Of a stretch of 64,000 nt of DNA, positions 42,862-51,710 are shown piece after piece. How positions within the stretch are numbered: the stretch's first letter is position 1; each line of letters opens with the position of its first letter. The stretch comes from Methylosinus sp. PW1. Its GTDB lineage: Bacteria; Pseudomonadota; Alphaproteobacteria; Rhizobiales; Beijerinckiaceae. A program made the position numbers and the translations under genes. The stretch covers positions 1,984,001 through 2,048,000 of the forward strand of contig NZ_JQNK01000009.1 in assembly GCF_000745215.1 (NCBI RefSeq), read 5' to 3'. The notes beneath the pieces were generated by a model that saw nothing but the letters and a program-made list of their open reading frames with translations, ran no database searches and was not told the DNA's origin.

Positions 42862-43260
42862 TCAACGTCCGCCGCGCGGCCGCGAATAGACGCCGGTTCG
42901 GCCGCCTTCGAAGCGCCGCGATAGGCCGCCACGCGGCGTGACGGCGAGCTCGAGCCGATCGAATTTCATCGGATCGTCCATGCTCGCCTCGAACTTCGAG
43001 ACGGCGAGCGTCACCACATCGCCCCGGCGCGACCAGCAGCCGGAGGCGATCTCGTCCAGCGCGCCATAGGCGAGCATATAGTCGAAGCGCCCGTCCGGCC
43101 GCAGCAGCAGCTCGGAGCCGGTCTCCATCACGCCGCTGAGATAATAATGGCCGGCGAGCGAAGGATCGCCGGCCTCGCAGCCGGACGCCGCGAAGGCGGG
43201 GAACGTCGCCGCGAGGGCGAGCCAAAAGGGTCGCGCGCGCGCCGCCCGGCGGGGGATCAC
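42862..43260 (-). CDS. Small putative lipoprotein coupled to the lysozyme gene
   Basis: A 132-residue protein. The GTG at 43260 overlaps the lysozyme stop codon (GTGA), implying translational coupling. An Arg-rich N-terminus and hydrophobic stretch lead to a probable lipobox AASGC, after which come SLAGHYYLSGVMETGSELLLRPDGRFDYML and a beta-rich remainder. Function unknown; the pattern looks like a small beta-fold envelope protein. The frame stays open further upstream inside the lysozyme gene, but that part is an antiphase artefact. Confidence 0.65.
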   Translation of the reverse strand: MIPRRAARARPFWLALAATFPAFAASGCEAGDPSLAGHYYLSGVMETGSELLLRPDGRFDYMLAYGALDEIASGCWSRRGDVVTLAVSKFEASMDDPMKFDRLELAVTPRGGLSRRFEGGRTGVYSRPRGGR

Positions 43261-44216
43261 TGCGCGTTCTTCATCGCGGAGGGCAGCATCGCCGGGTCTT
43301 CCTCGATCAGCTTTTCCAGGCTGCGATCGTCGATCGGCTTGGCCGCCGCCGTGGCGACCGGCTGCGCCTTCAGCCCAGTCTGATCGGCGAGCCATTCCCG
43401 CCATTGCGCATGGCTGCCGTTGAATGTGTTCTGATCCACGGCGACGGAAATTCCGGGGACATGGCCGTCGGAGCGATATTGCCAGAAGGTCCATTTGCGG
43501 TCGCCATAGCGCACCGCCGGATGATATTTCGTCGAGCGCACCCAGATCGGATATTCCGCCAGCGCGCCGGAATGCAGGATCGCCTGATAGAAATCCACCG
43601 AGCTGTAGATGATCGGCTTCTTGCCGTAATGCCGCTCCATATCCTGGAGCATGACGCGCATGTCGCGCAGCACCTCGTCCCGATAGAGCGTGCGCTTGCA
43701 GCTGCGGGAGGTGGGCGTCGCCTCCACGTCCAGCACAGGCGGCAGCGCGTCCGGCTCCACCGGCACGACGGATTTGAAGAAGCCGGTCTCCTCATGCGGG
43801 GGCCGGCACCAATAGACGAAATGATAGGCGCCGCGCGGCACGCCGGCCGCCTTGGCCGCCGCCCAATTGCGCTGGAACTTGGAGTCGAGCGCGTCGCCGC
43901 CCTCAGTCGCCTTGATGAAGGCGAAGCCGACGCCGGATTCCTTCACCGCCTGCCAGTCGATGTCGCCCTGATATTTGGAGACATCGACGCCGTGCACCGA
44001 GAATTCGGCGCTGCGCGTCGCCGGATAGGCGTGCAGCTGCGACTCAGGCACCGCATAGGCGAGATAGGTCGGGTCCTTGCGCGCGTTGACCAGCGGCGCG
44101 CTGGTCGCAAAGCGCGGGCGCGCGCTATAGGACGGATCCACGGCGCTGCCGCAGCCGGAGAGGGCCGTGGAGAGGAGGACGGCGGCCGCAGCCGCGAAAA
44201 TCTCGTTCGATCGCAT
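43257..44216 (-). CDS. GH25-family lysozyme, lipoprotein
   Basis: A 319-residue glycoside hydrolase 25 enzyme cleaving peptidoglycan. The signal ends in the lipobox ALSGC. The GH25 core shows VHGVDVSKYQGDIDW, FAFIKATEGGD, PPVLDVEATP with the catalytic acidic pair, and WTFWQYRSDGHVPGI. The ATG at 44216 is used; the longer upstream frame has no signal. In Gram-negatives such enzymes act in the periplasm or on envelope remodelling. It is coupled with the downstream small lipoprotein. Confidence 0.9.
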   Translation of the reverse strand: MRSNEIFAAAAAVLLSTALSGCGSAVDPSYSARPRFATSAPLVNARKDPTYLAYAVPESQLHAYPATRSAEFSVHGVDVSKYQGDIDWQAVKESGVGFAFIKATEGGDALDSKFQRNWAAAKAAGVPRGAYHFVYWCRPPHEETGFFKSVVPVEPDALPPVLDVEATPTSRSCKRTLYRDEVLRDMRVMLQDMERHYGKKPIIYSSVDFYQAILHSGALAEYPIWVRSTKYHPAVRYGDRKWTFWQYRSDGHVPGISVAVDQNTFNGSHAQWREWLADQTGLKAQPVATAAAKPIDDRSLEKLIEEDPAMLPSAMKNAQ

Positions 44217-44299
44217 TGCGCGAAAATATCCCGCAAGCCGGTAACGAAGCGTTAATTCCCCAAAGCCGGCGCGATTCGCCACCGGCTCAGCCGCGCGAC

Positions 44300-45712
44300 T
44301 CATCCCAGGCGGAACCATAACGTGGCTATGCCCAGAAAGGAACCATAGCCGACGACATCGGTGACGGTAGTGACGAAGGCGCTGGAGGCGACGGCTGGGT
44401 CGACCTTCCAGCGCTCGAGCAGCATGGGCACCAGAATGCCGCCCAGCGCACCGGCGGCGAGATTGGTGAACATGGCCATCGCCATCACCGGGCCGAGCCC
44501 GACACTCTGGAACCAATTGGCCGCGACGAGCCCAGTGATCAGGCCGAAAGCCGCGCCATTGAAGGCCCCTGTCGCCAGCTCGCGCAATATGATGCGCATG
44601 GCGTTGGAGCGGGAGAGCTCGCGCGTCGCCAGCGCCCGCACCGTGACCGTCATCGTCTGCGTCGCCGAATTGCCGCCCTGGCTCGCGACGATTGGCGCGA
44701 GCACAGCCAGCGCCACCATTTGCTGCAGCTGCGATTCGAAGGTCTTCAGCACGCTCGCCGAGATGAAGGCCGTGCCGAGATTGATGAGCAGCCAGAGAAA
44801 GCGGCTCTTGACGATCCACCAGAAGCTGTCGGTCAGCTCCTCGTCCGGGCTGACGCCGCCGAGCGCCTTGATCTCCTCGGAGGCCGCCTCCTGAATGACG
44901 TCCACGACATCGTCGATGGTGATGACGCCGACGAGCCGCTCCGCCTCGTCCACCACGGGAACGGACACGAGATTATAGCGCTCGAAGAGGCGCGCCACCT
45001 CCTCGGTGTCCTCGTCGAATTGCACGCGGCGGCGGTCCGCCTGCATGATCTCCTCGACGCGCGTCTTGGGATGGGCGCGCACCAGCGCGTCGAGAAAAAC
45101 CGTGCCGAGCAGCCGATAGGCCGGATCGACGACGAAGACCTCGAAGAAATTGTCCGGCAGCTCGTCCGGCTCGGTGGCGCGGAAGAAATCCAGCACCTCG
45201 CCCGCCGACCAGAAGGGCGGCACGGCGATCAGCGTCGTCTGCATCAGGCGCCCGGCAGTGCCCTCGGCGGCCTCCAGCGAACGGCGCAGAATGATGCGCT
45301 CCTGCGCCGGCAGCGCCTCCAGGACCTCGGCCTGCTCCTTGGGCTCCAGCGTCTCCAGAATGGCGACGGCGTCGTCGCTCTCGAGCTCGCGCATCGCCTC
45401 GGCGAGCGTCGCGACCGGCAACTCCTCGAGGATTTCCTCGCGGGTCGTCTCGCCGACCTCGGTCAGAGCGGCGAAATCGAACTCGTCGCCCATCAGCTCG
45501 ACGAGGCGCGGGCGTTCCTCATGATCGAGCAATTCGATCAGCGCGCCGACATCCGCCTCGTGGAGCGGGGAGACCAGCTCCTTCACATGGCCGGAATCGC
45601 CTTCGGCGATGGCTTCTTCCACCGCGGCGACGAAATCGGCGCGCGGCTCGCCGGTTTCCTCATCGCGAAAATTTCCTTCCGCAGGCGCCGATTTTTCATG
45701 GTCTTGCGACAT
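44300..45712 (-). CDS. mgtE: Magnesium transporter MgtE
   Basis: A 470-residue MgtE channel. The N-terminal helical domain (residues about 30-160, with LPVATLAEAMRELESDDAVAILE) is followed by two CBS domains (FFEVFVVDPAYRLLGTVFL and LVSVPVVDEAERLVGVITIDDVVDV) and five C-terminal membrane helices with ASQGGNSATQTM, the pore segment. The ATG at 45712 is preferred over one 29 codons upstream. No Mg riboswitch was recognised. Confidence 0.95.
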   Translation of the reverse strand: MSQDHEKSAPAEGNFRDEETGEPRADFVAAVEEAIAEGDSGHVKELVSPLHEADVGALIELLDHEERPRLVELMGDEFDFAALTEVGETTREEILEELPVATLAEAMRELESDDAVAILETLEPKEQAEVLEALPAQERIILRRSLEAAEGTAGRLMQTTLIAVPPFWSAGEVLDFFRATEPDELPDNFFEVFVVDPAYRLLGTVFLDALVRAHPKTRVEEIMQADRRRVQFDEDTEEVARLFERYNLVSVPVVDEAERLVGVITIDDVVDVIQEAASEEIKALGGVSPDEELTDSFWWIVKSRFLWLLINLGTAFISASVLKTFESQLQQMVALAVLAPIVASQGGNSATQTMTVTVRALATRELSRSNAMRIILRELATGAFNGAAFGLITGLVAANWFQSVGLGPVMAMAMFTNLAAGALGGILVPMLLERWKVDPAVASSAFVTTVTDVVGYGSFLGIATLWFRLG

Positions 45713-45806
45713 ATGGGGGCCTGATCGATGCGCGAGGGGAGCCAACGGGCCGGCGAGACCGGGACAGGGCTCCCATAACGCGCCACGCCGGGAAAGCAAA
45801 CCGCCT

Positions 45807-46703
45807 ATGCATGTTCTTTCGACTCTCTTTCGTCTTACTGCGGCTCTGCTCGCCTTCTCGCCCGCCGCCGCCGGCGCGGCCGAATGCGGCGCGCAGGCGC
45901 TGGGCGTCTCGCGGACGATCGCGATCGACGGAAGCGAGGGATTGGCGCTCGGCCTGCAGACCTATCCGCGCACGCTGGCGCTCGCCGATCACGAGGTCGT
46001 CCTCACCTTCGACGACGGCCCGGCCCATGGCGCGACCGAGCGCGTGCTGGATGCGCTGAAGGCGGAATGCGCGCGGGCGACCTTCTTTCTCGTCGGCTCA
46101 CATGCGGCGGAAGCGCCGGCATTGGTCCGGCGCATCGTGGCCGAAGGCCACAACGCCGGACATCATTCCTACAGCCACCCCGCCCGCACGCTGCGGCTGA
46201 TGAACGAGGATGCGGCGCAGGCGGACATAGAAAAAGGCTTCCGCGCCGTCGACGCCGCCGCAGGCTTTCCGCCCGCGGATAGCCCGCATTTCCCCTTCTT
46301 CCGCTTTCCCGGCTTCGCCGACACGCCGGAGCTGGTGCGCTGGCTGGAAGACCGCGACGTCTCGGTCTTCGGCGCCGATCTGTGGGCCTCGGACTGGCAG
46401 GAAATGTCGCCGCGCGCCGAGCTGGAGCTGGTGATGTCGCGGCTGCAGGCGGCCGGCAAGGGCATCGTGCTGTTCCACGATCCGCGGCCTTCGACTGCGG
46501 CGATGATGCCGGATTTTCTCCGCGAGCTGAAAGCGCGTGGCTTTCGCCTCATTCACATCGTCCCCGGCGAAGGACCGACGCCGATCGTCCACGCCAAGCC
46601 CGGCTGGACCTCGGCGACCGAGGCGATCATCGCCAAGACGCTCGGCCCCAAGGGCCTGCGCAGCGAGCCGCAGGAAGAAGGCCGGGGCGTCAAATCGCAG
46701 TAA
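45807..46703 (+). CDS. Polysaccharide deacetylase family protein
   Basis: A 298-residue NodB-homology protein with a signal peptide (residues 1-24, LTAALLAFSPAAAGAA). Motif 1 is LTFDDGP, motif 2 is HSYSHP, and a C-terminal VLFHDP supplies the last conserved His. It should remove N-acetyl groups from an envelope or exported polysaccharide; the actual substrate is unknown. The gene diverges from mgtE with about 95 bases between. Confidence 0.88.
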   Translation: MHVLSTLFRLTAALLAFSPAAAGAAECGAQALGVSRTIAIDGSEGLALGLQTYPRTLALADHEVVLTFDDGPAHGATERVLDALKAECARATFFLVGSHAAEAPALVRRIVAEGHNAGHHSYSHPARTLRLMNEDAAQADIEKGFRAVDAAAGFPPADSPHFPFFRFPGFADTPELVRWLEDRDVSVFGADLWASDWQEMSPRAELELVMSRLQAAGKGIVLFHDPRPSTAAMMPDFLRELKARGFRLIHIVPGEGPTPIVHAKPGWTSATEAIIAKTLGPKGLRSEPQEEGRGVKSQ

Positions 46704-46705
46704 AA

Positions 46706-47338
46706 TCAGAGCTTCCCGCGGTCGCAGGCGTAGAAGCCCTTCGCGCCCCAGCAGGGGCCGGTCTGGTAGACATTGCCGAGATCGCGATCCTTGAGCCGCG
46801 CGGTCCAGACCCGGCCCTGTCGCAGCTTGATTGTCAGCGGGCCTTCGTCGATCTCGAAGATGACCTCCTTCGGCTCACGCAGGATACGGCACGACTTGGC
46901 GATCACGACACGGCCCTGGAGCTTCACGAAGCAGCGCGCCTCATATTCCTCGAGCGCGCCCGCAGGAGCGGGGGCCAGATCGGAGGGCGGCGGCGCCGGC
47001 TCCTCGGCCTCGGCGACCGGCGCCGGCGCGGCGGCGGCCGGAGGCGGCGCGGGAACTCGGACCGGGGCTCGGACGGGAGCTCGGGCTGGAGCTTGGACTG
47101 GAGCTTGGACTGGAGCTTGGACCGGAGCCGTGGTCGCCGTCGGCTCCGGGTCCGCCGGCGGGACGAAAGGCGCGGCGAGCGGCGGCGCATTGTCGAAGGC
47201 GCTGCGCGGCTTGCTCGAAAATTCGCCGAGCGCCGAGGCCGGATAGCCGAGATCCCCCGCCATGGCCGTGGTGGCGGCGAGGCCGACGGCCAATAGGGCG
47301 CCGGACAGCGCAGGTCCGACGCTCATGCCCGCGCTCAT
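46706..47338 (-). CDS. Exported proline-rich hypothetical protein
   Basis: A 210-residue protein with a signal peptide (LSGALLAVGLAATTAMA) and a low-complexity middle of PVQAPVQAP- and PVRAP-type repeats. The C-terminal globular part contains four Cys (CFVKLQ, CRIL, GPCWG, ACDRG) and ILREPKEVIFEIDEGP. The ATG at 47338 has GAGGAGAC upstream. The repeats correspond to DNA tandem repeats at 47062-47125. Function unknown; probably periplasmic. Confidence 0.7.
   Translation of the reverse strand: MSAGMSVGPALSGALLAVGLAATTAMAGDLGYPASALGEFSSKPRSAFDNAPPLAAPFVPPADPEPTATTAPVQAPVQAPVQAPARAPVRAPVRVPAPPPAAAAPAPVAEAEEPAPPPSDLAPAPAGALEEYEARCFVKLQGRVVIAKSCRILREPKEVIFEIDEGPLTIKLRQGRVWTARLKDRDLGNVYQTGPCWGAKGFYACDRGKL
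47062..47125. repeat. 12-bp tandem repeats in the proline-rich coding region
   Basis: Units like GGAGCTTGGACT recur with small changes, encoding the QAPVQAP / RAPVRAP stretch. A 12-base unit keeps frame, so copy number could vary between strains without frameshift. Confidence 0.7.
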
Positions 47339-47467
47339 GCCCCTGTCTCCTCGCCTCATGTCCCACATTGCCGCGTCTCGTTTTCTATCATGCTGGCGCC
47401 GAAGAGGTTTCCTACGTGAGCGTGGCGGCGAAAAAGGGCGCGAGTTCGGCGCTGGAAGGGCCGCCCC

Positions 47468-47590
47468 GTGTCTGCGACGCGCAAGCTCGCGCGCGATAGA
47501 GCCGAAGACCGCATCCTCGCCGCATTGGCGGAAGAGGATGCGGCCGAGCGGCGCCGAGCGAGCCGGGCTCGCAGAAGCCGCGACGGATGA
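47468..47590 (+). CDS. Possible very small basic protein upstream of tam
   Basis: A 40-codon open frame from GTG, with a charged helical sequence (KLARDRAEDRILAALAEEDA), ending 12 bases before tam. It could be a leader or a real small gene, but has no known relatives and no clear ribosome-binding site. Most of the remaining gap 47339-47467 holds nothing else. Confidence 0.25.
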   Translation: MSATRKLARDRAEDRILAALAEEDAAERRRASRARRSRDG

Positions 47591-47602
47591 GCGGGTTCGA
47601 TC

Positions 47603-48376
47603 ATGGCCGACTGGAATGCGCTTCTCTATTCGACTTTCGAGACAGAACGCACGCGGCCCGCGCGCGAGCTGCTGGCTCGCATTCCGCTCGAGGCGCCGGG
47701 ATTCATCATCGATCTCGGCTGCGGGCCGGGCAATAGCGCAGAACTGCTGGCCGGGCGTTTTCCCACAGCCCGTCTGCTCGGCGTCGATTCTTCGCCGGAC
47801 ATGATCGCCGCCGCCCGCGCGCGCCTCCCCGCCGCCGATTTCGCGCTGGCGGACATCGCCGATTTTCGTCCCGACGCGGCGCCCGATCTCCTCTTCGCCA
47901 ACGCCTCGCTGCAATGGCTCCCCGATCATCGCGCGCTGCTTCCGCGCCTCGTCGCAACGCTCGCGCCCGGCGGCGTCCTCGCCATGCAAATGCCCGACAA
48001 TCAGGACGAGCCGAGCCATCGGCTGATGCGGGAGGCCGCGGCCGCCGGCCCCTGGGCGCAGAAGATCGGCGACGCCTCGGCGATTCGGACGAAAATCCTC
48101 TCCGCCGAGGCCTATTACGATCTGCTGCACGAATCGGGCTGCGAGACCGATGTTTGGCGCACGACCTACGCCCATCCGCTGGCGGGGACGGACGCGATCG
48201 TGGAATGGGTGAGAGCGACGGGGCTGCGCCCGCTTCTCGCGCCGCTGACGGAGGAGGAGGCGCGCGGCTTCGTCGCCGCCTATCGAGCGGCGCTCGCCGA
48301 CGCCTATCCGCGCCGGGCGGATGGAAAGATTCTGCTGCTCTTTCCGCGGCTGTTCATCGTGGCGCGCCGCAAATGA
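47603..48376 (+). CDS. tam: Trans-aconitate 2-methyltransferase
   Basis: A 257-residue class I SAM methyltransferase matching Tam: [27 protein letters not shown] loop [28 protein letters not shown], and [17 protein letters not shown] followed by [12 protein letters not shown]. It detoxifies trans-aconitate, an inhibitor of the TCA cycle enzyme aconitase. Monocistronic; the next gene is convergent. Confidence 0.88.
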   Translation: MADWNALLYSTFETERTRPARELLARIPLEAPGFIIDLGCGPGNSAELLAGRFPTARLLGVDSSPDMIAAARARLPAADFALADIADFRPDAAPDLLFANASLQWLPDHRALLPRLVATLAPGGVLAMQMPDNQDEPSHRLMREAAAAGPWAQKIGDASAIRTKILSAEAYYDLLHESGCETDVWRTTYAHPLAGTDAIVEWVRATGLRPLLAPLTEEEARGFVAAYRAALADAYPRRADGKILLLFPRLFIVARRK

Positions 48377-48398
48377 GCCGCCGCGAGCGCGCCGCGGC

Positions 48399-48875
48399 TC
48401 AGGCGGAGGCGGCGGGCTTGGCCAATTGCGCGGCTCGGGTCGCCTGCTCGCGGCTCGGCACCATGACCCAGGCCTCGCCGTCCAGCACCACCTTGCCGTC
48501 CACCAGGCACTCGCAGTGCAGGCGGGCGCGGCGGCCCTTCTCGATCAGCTCGACGATCTCGACGACGACGTGAATCACGTCGCCGATCTTGACCGGGGCG
48601 CGGAAATTCAGCGTCTGCGACAAATAGACCGCGCCCGGCCCCGGCAGATACATGCCGATGACGGTGGAGATCAGCGAGGCCGTGTAGAGACCATGCACGA
48701 TGCGCTCGCCGAAGCGCGTCTTGCTGGCGAAATGGTCCGACAGATGGATCGGATTGCGGTCGCCGGAGAGATCGGCGAAGGCGATCACGTCGTCGTCCAT
48801 GACGGCCTTCATCAAGGTCTCGCGCATTCCGACGGCGAGGTCTTCGAAATAATAGGTCTTGAAGGGCGTCGACAT
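48399..48875 (-). CDS. MaoC-family (R)-specific enoyl hydratase-like protein
   Basis: A 158-residue hot-dog-fold protein. It has YFEDLAVG near the start, the hydratase motif ADLSGDRNPIHLSDHFA with Asp and His, and FGERIVHGLYTASLIS. MaoC proteins hydrate enoyl-CoA; in PHB producers some feed (R)-3-hydroxyacyl-CoA to polymer synthesis, but this one could equally serve elsewhere. The ATG at 48875 is used; a second ATG lies six codons upstream. Confidence 0.85.
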   Translation of the reverse strand: MSTPFKTYYFEDLAVGMRETLMKAVMDDDVIAFADLSGDRNPIHLSDHFASKTRFGERIVHGLYTASLISTVIGMYLPGPGAVYLSQTLNFRAPVKIGDVIHVVVEIVELIEKGRRARLHCECLVDGKVVLDGEAWVMVPSREQATRAAQLAKPAASA

Positions 48876-48934
48876 GGATGCGGTCACCGGCATTTGTCGC
48901 CCGGGCGGAAGAGGCCGCCGGGCCGTTTCTCCAT

Positions 48935-49813
48935 CTACCACACCAGAAACGGCGCAAATGCAACCGGTTTGACTCCGGGCCCGGCCAGAAGCGCCCCCAT
49001 TGCGGCTGCGTCCAGCCGGCGGTCCGGCGGCGGGTAGAGCTCGTCGCGATGCACGCCCTCGGTCAAGAACAGCGAGTCGAGGCCGGCGCGGGAAGCTCCC
49101 AGCAAATCCGTCGCCACGCCGTCGCCGATCGCCAGAACGCGGGCGGGAGCCTCGCCGGCGAGAGCGGCGATGCGGCCGAGAGCGGCGGCGTAGATCGGCG
49201 GATGGGGCTTGCCGGCCATCACCACCTCGCCGCCGAGCGCGGCGTAGCGCTCGGCCAGAGCGCCGGCGCAATAGACCAGCTCGCCGGCGATGCCGACCAC
49301 AATGTCGGGATTGGCGCAGAGCATGGGCAGGCCGCGCGCGCGCATGCGCTCCAGCGTTCCCGCATAATCGTCCGGCGTCTCGCGGCGCTCGTCGATGAGC
49401 CCGGTGCAGACGACATAATCGGCGGCCTCGAGCGGGACGCGGCGGAATTTTCCGCCGAGCAGCCGATCGGCGGCCTCGAAAAGCCCATTGTCGCGCGGCG
49501 GGCCGAGATGATGGCAGGCCTCGCCGTCGCGCGCGACCATCTGCTCCAGCGTCAATTGCCCGGCGCTGACGAGATCGTCATAGGCGGCGCGCGGCAGGCC
49601 GAGCCCGTCGAGCTGCCGGCGGACCTCCTCGCTCGGCCGCGAGGCGTTGGTGACGAGCGCCACCTTGCCGCCGCGGGCGCGGAATTTTTCCAGCGCCTCG
49701 GCGGCGACCGGAAAATGCGTGCGCCCGTCGATGAGCACGCCCCAGACGTCGCAGAGGATCGCGTCATAGCGATCGGCGAGCTGCGACAGGCCGGAAATCT
49801 GCGGGATCGACAT
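48935..49813 (-). CDS. TIGR01459-family HAD-IIA hydrolase
   Basis: A 292-residue HAD hydrolase of the alphaproteobacterial TIGR01459 type. It has the nucleophile motif DAILCDVWGVL, motif II in VALVTNASRPSEEV, a C2 cap, the Lys motif VVMAGKPHPPIY and motif III LAIGDGVATDLLGA. The substrate is unknown; related enzymes act on sugar phosphates or phosphoglycolate. Its stop lies near the MaoC gene; upstream, the carbonic anhydrase ends 1 base before its start. Confidence 0.88.
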   Translation of the reverse strand: MSIPQISGLSQLADRYDAILCDVWGVLIDGRTHFPVAAEALEKFRARGGKVALVTNASRPSEEVRRQLDGLGLPRAAYDDLVSAGQLTLEQMVARDGEACHHLGPPRDNGLFEAADRLLGGKFRRVPLEAADYVVCTGLIDERRETPDDYAGTLERMRARGLPMLCANPDIVVGIAGELVYCAGALAERYAALGGEVVMAGKPHPPIYAAALGRIAALAGEAPARVLAIGDGVATDLLGASRAGLDSLFLTEGVHRDELYPPPDRRLDAAAMGALLAGPGVKPVAFAPFLVW

Positions 49814-49814
49814 G

Positions 49815-50534
49815 TCAGAACCGCGGCTGCGCGAAGGCGGCGGCGTGGGCCTGCGGGGCGACCTGCGAGAATTGGCCCGTGGCCTCGTCCAGCGCCAGCA
49901 GCCTTCCGTCCATCACGCCGAAATAGGCGCCGTGCAGCGAGAGATAATGGCGCTGCTCCAAAGTCGCGATCCAGGGGAAGCTGCGCAGATTGGCGACGCC
50001 CTGCTTGATCGATTCGAAGGCGAGCCGCTCGACATAATCGGGCGTGAGAGGGTCTGGAATGGCGCCCGCGCGCTCCGCCGCCGGGGCCAGCAGCTTGATC
50101 CAGCTGCCGATGAAATCGCCGGCCGAGAGCGGCCGCGTATAGGGATCCGCCTGGCTCTCCGCATAGGCGCGCACGCCGCCGCATTGAGCGTGGCCGAGAA
50201 TGACGAGATGATTCACCTTCAGCGCCATCACCGCATATTCCAGCGCGGCGGAAGTGCCGTGATATTGATTGTCCGGCGCATAGGGCGGCACGAGATTGCC
50301 GACATTGCGAATGACGAACAGCTCGCCCGGCCCGGCGTCGAAGATCGCTTCCGGCGCGACGCGCGAATCGCAGCAGCCGATCACCATCGTCCGCGGCTTC
50401 TGGCCTTCCGCCGCCAGCTCGTGGAATCTCTGCTGCTCGCTGCGAAACCGCCCGGCGAGAAAGGTCTCGTAACCCTTCTCGAGATGGGCGGGGAGAATGT
50501 CGCCGGGCTGCTCTGTCGGGCCGGCTTCGGTCAT
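49815..50534 (-). CDS. Beta-class carbonic anhydrase
   Basis: A 239-residue beta carbonic anhydrase. Zinc ligands are the Cys of IGCCDSRVAPE and the His and Cys of ILGHAQCGGVRA. The Asp-Arg pair of CDSR is intact. It interconverts CO2 and bicarbonate, plausibly providing bicarbonate for PEP carboxylase, though that link is inference. The ATG at 50534 has GAGGAG upstream. It is followed at once by the HAD gene. Confidence 0.94.
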   Translation of the reverse strand: MTEAGPTEQPGDILPAHLEKGYETFLAGRFRSEQQRFHELAAEGQKPRTMVIGCCDSRVAPEAIFDAGPGELFVIRNVGNLVPPYAPDNQYHGTSAALEYAVMALKVNHLVILGHAQCGGVRAYAESQADPYTRPLSAGDFIGSWIKLLAPAAERAGAIPDPLTPDYVERLAFESIKQGVANLRSFPWIATLEQRHYLSLHGAYFGVMDGRLLALDEATGQFSQVAPQAHAAAFAQPRF

Positions 50535-50589
50535 ATTCGCTCCTCGTGACGCGCAAACGATCAACAGAATCATCGGCCGATGAGGCGTT

Positions 50590-50719
50590 TCCACCTCCCC
50601 CTCGAGGGGGGAGGTCGAGCGCCGAAGGCGCTCGGGAGGGGGTGACGCCCCGACTCTTCGGGCTCGACCCCACCCCGGACGGCTTCGCCGTCCGACCCTC
50701 CCCCTGAAGGGGAGGGTGG
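50590..50719. repeat. Cluster of GC-rich palindromes
   Basis: A 130-base block with several hairpins: CCACCTCCCCCTCGAGGGGG.., GAGCGCCGAAGGCGCTC, CGGACGGCTTCGCCGTCCG and CCCTCCCCCTGAAGGGGAGGG. The ends are inverted relative to each other. It lies upstream of both the carbonic anhydrase (minus) and the CitE-like gene (plus). Confidence 0.7.
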
Positions 50720-50841
50720 CGCGCTCCATTTCCGGCTTCCGCATGTGATCGCCAGATCGTGACAGCCGGGCGATGGCGCGCCGGCGGCGGCTCCTTTATT
50801 GTGGAGCGCGACCGACGAGGCAAGGGGAGAAAAAGAGAGCC

Positions 50842-51702
50842 ATGATTTCGCGACCGCGACGCAGCGTGCTGGCCATGCCGGGCTCCAACGCCAGAGCGCT
50901 GGAGAAGGGCAAGACGCTCGCAGCCGATGTGCTGATGTTCGAGCTCGAGGACGGCGTCGCCGAGGCCGCCAAGGAGACGGCGCGCGAGCAGGTCGTCGCC
51001 GCGGTGAAGGGCGGCGGCTATGGCTCCCGCGAGATCATCGTGCGCGTAAACGTCTTCGATTCGCCCTGGTACGCCGCCGATATCGCCGCCGTCGCCGCGG
51101 CGGGACCGGACGCCATCGTCGTCCCCAAGGCCAATAGCCGAGAGGATATTCTGCGCGCCGCGCACGATATGAAAGCCGCCGGCGCCCCCGCCCACACCAC
51201 GCTCTGGGCGATGATCGAGACGCCGCGCGCGCTCTTCGACATTGAGAAAATCGCCAGCGCAGCCGAGGAGGCGCCGCTCTCCGCCATGATGCTGGGGCCG
51301 AACGACATCGCCAAATCGACGCGGGCGCGACTGACGCCGGGCCGTCCGGCGCTGGTCGCCTGGCTCTCCGCCTCGGTGCTGGCGGCGCGTCTGCACAATG
51401 TCGACATCATCGACGGCATCTACAATGATTTCAATGATCTCGACGGGCTGCGCCGCGAGGCCGAGCAGGGCCGCGACCTCGGCATGGACGGCAAGATGCT
51501 GATTCATCCGGGCCAGATCGCCACGGTGAACGAGGTCTTCGCGCCCTCGCTGGCCGAGATCGAATTCGCGCGCAGAATCGTCGAGCTGTTCGACGCGCCG
51601 GAGAATGCGGCGATCGGCGTCGCCCATATCGACGGCCGCATGGTCGAGCGCCTGCACCTCGACGGCGCGCGGCGCACGCTGGCGCTCTACGCCGCGGCCT
51701 GA
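50842..51702 (+). CDS. CitE-like CoA-ester lyase (HpcH/HpaI family)
   Basis: A 286-residue CitE-like protein. It shows RRSVLAMPGSNARALEK, MFELEDGVAEAAKE with metal-binding acids, WAMIETPRALFDIE, and KMLIHPGQIATVNEVF. It is related to Mcl but shorter and lacks Mcl-specific insertions. Candidate roles are a second malyl-CoA, citramalyl-CoA or malyl-CoA thioesterase activity in acetyl-CoA assimilation; the sequence does not decide. The ATG at 50842 follows GGGGAGAAAAAGAGAG. Confidence 0.85.
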   Translation: MISRPRRSVLAMPGSNARALEKGKTLAADVLMFELEDGVAEAAKETAREQVVAAVKGGGYGSREIIVRVNVFDSPWYAADIAAVAAAGPDAIVVPKANSREDILRAAHDMKAAGAPAHTTLWAMIETPRALFDIEKIASAAEEAPLSAMMLGPNDIAKSTRARLTPGRPALVAWLSASVLAARLHNVDIIDGIYNDFNDLDGLRREAEQGRDLGMDGKMLIHPGQIATVNEVFAPSLAEIEFARRIVELFDAPENAAIGVAHIDGRMVERLHLDGARRTLALYAAA

Positions 51703-51710
51703 GCGGCGGC

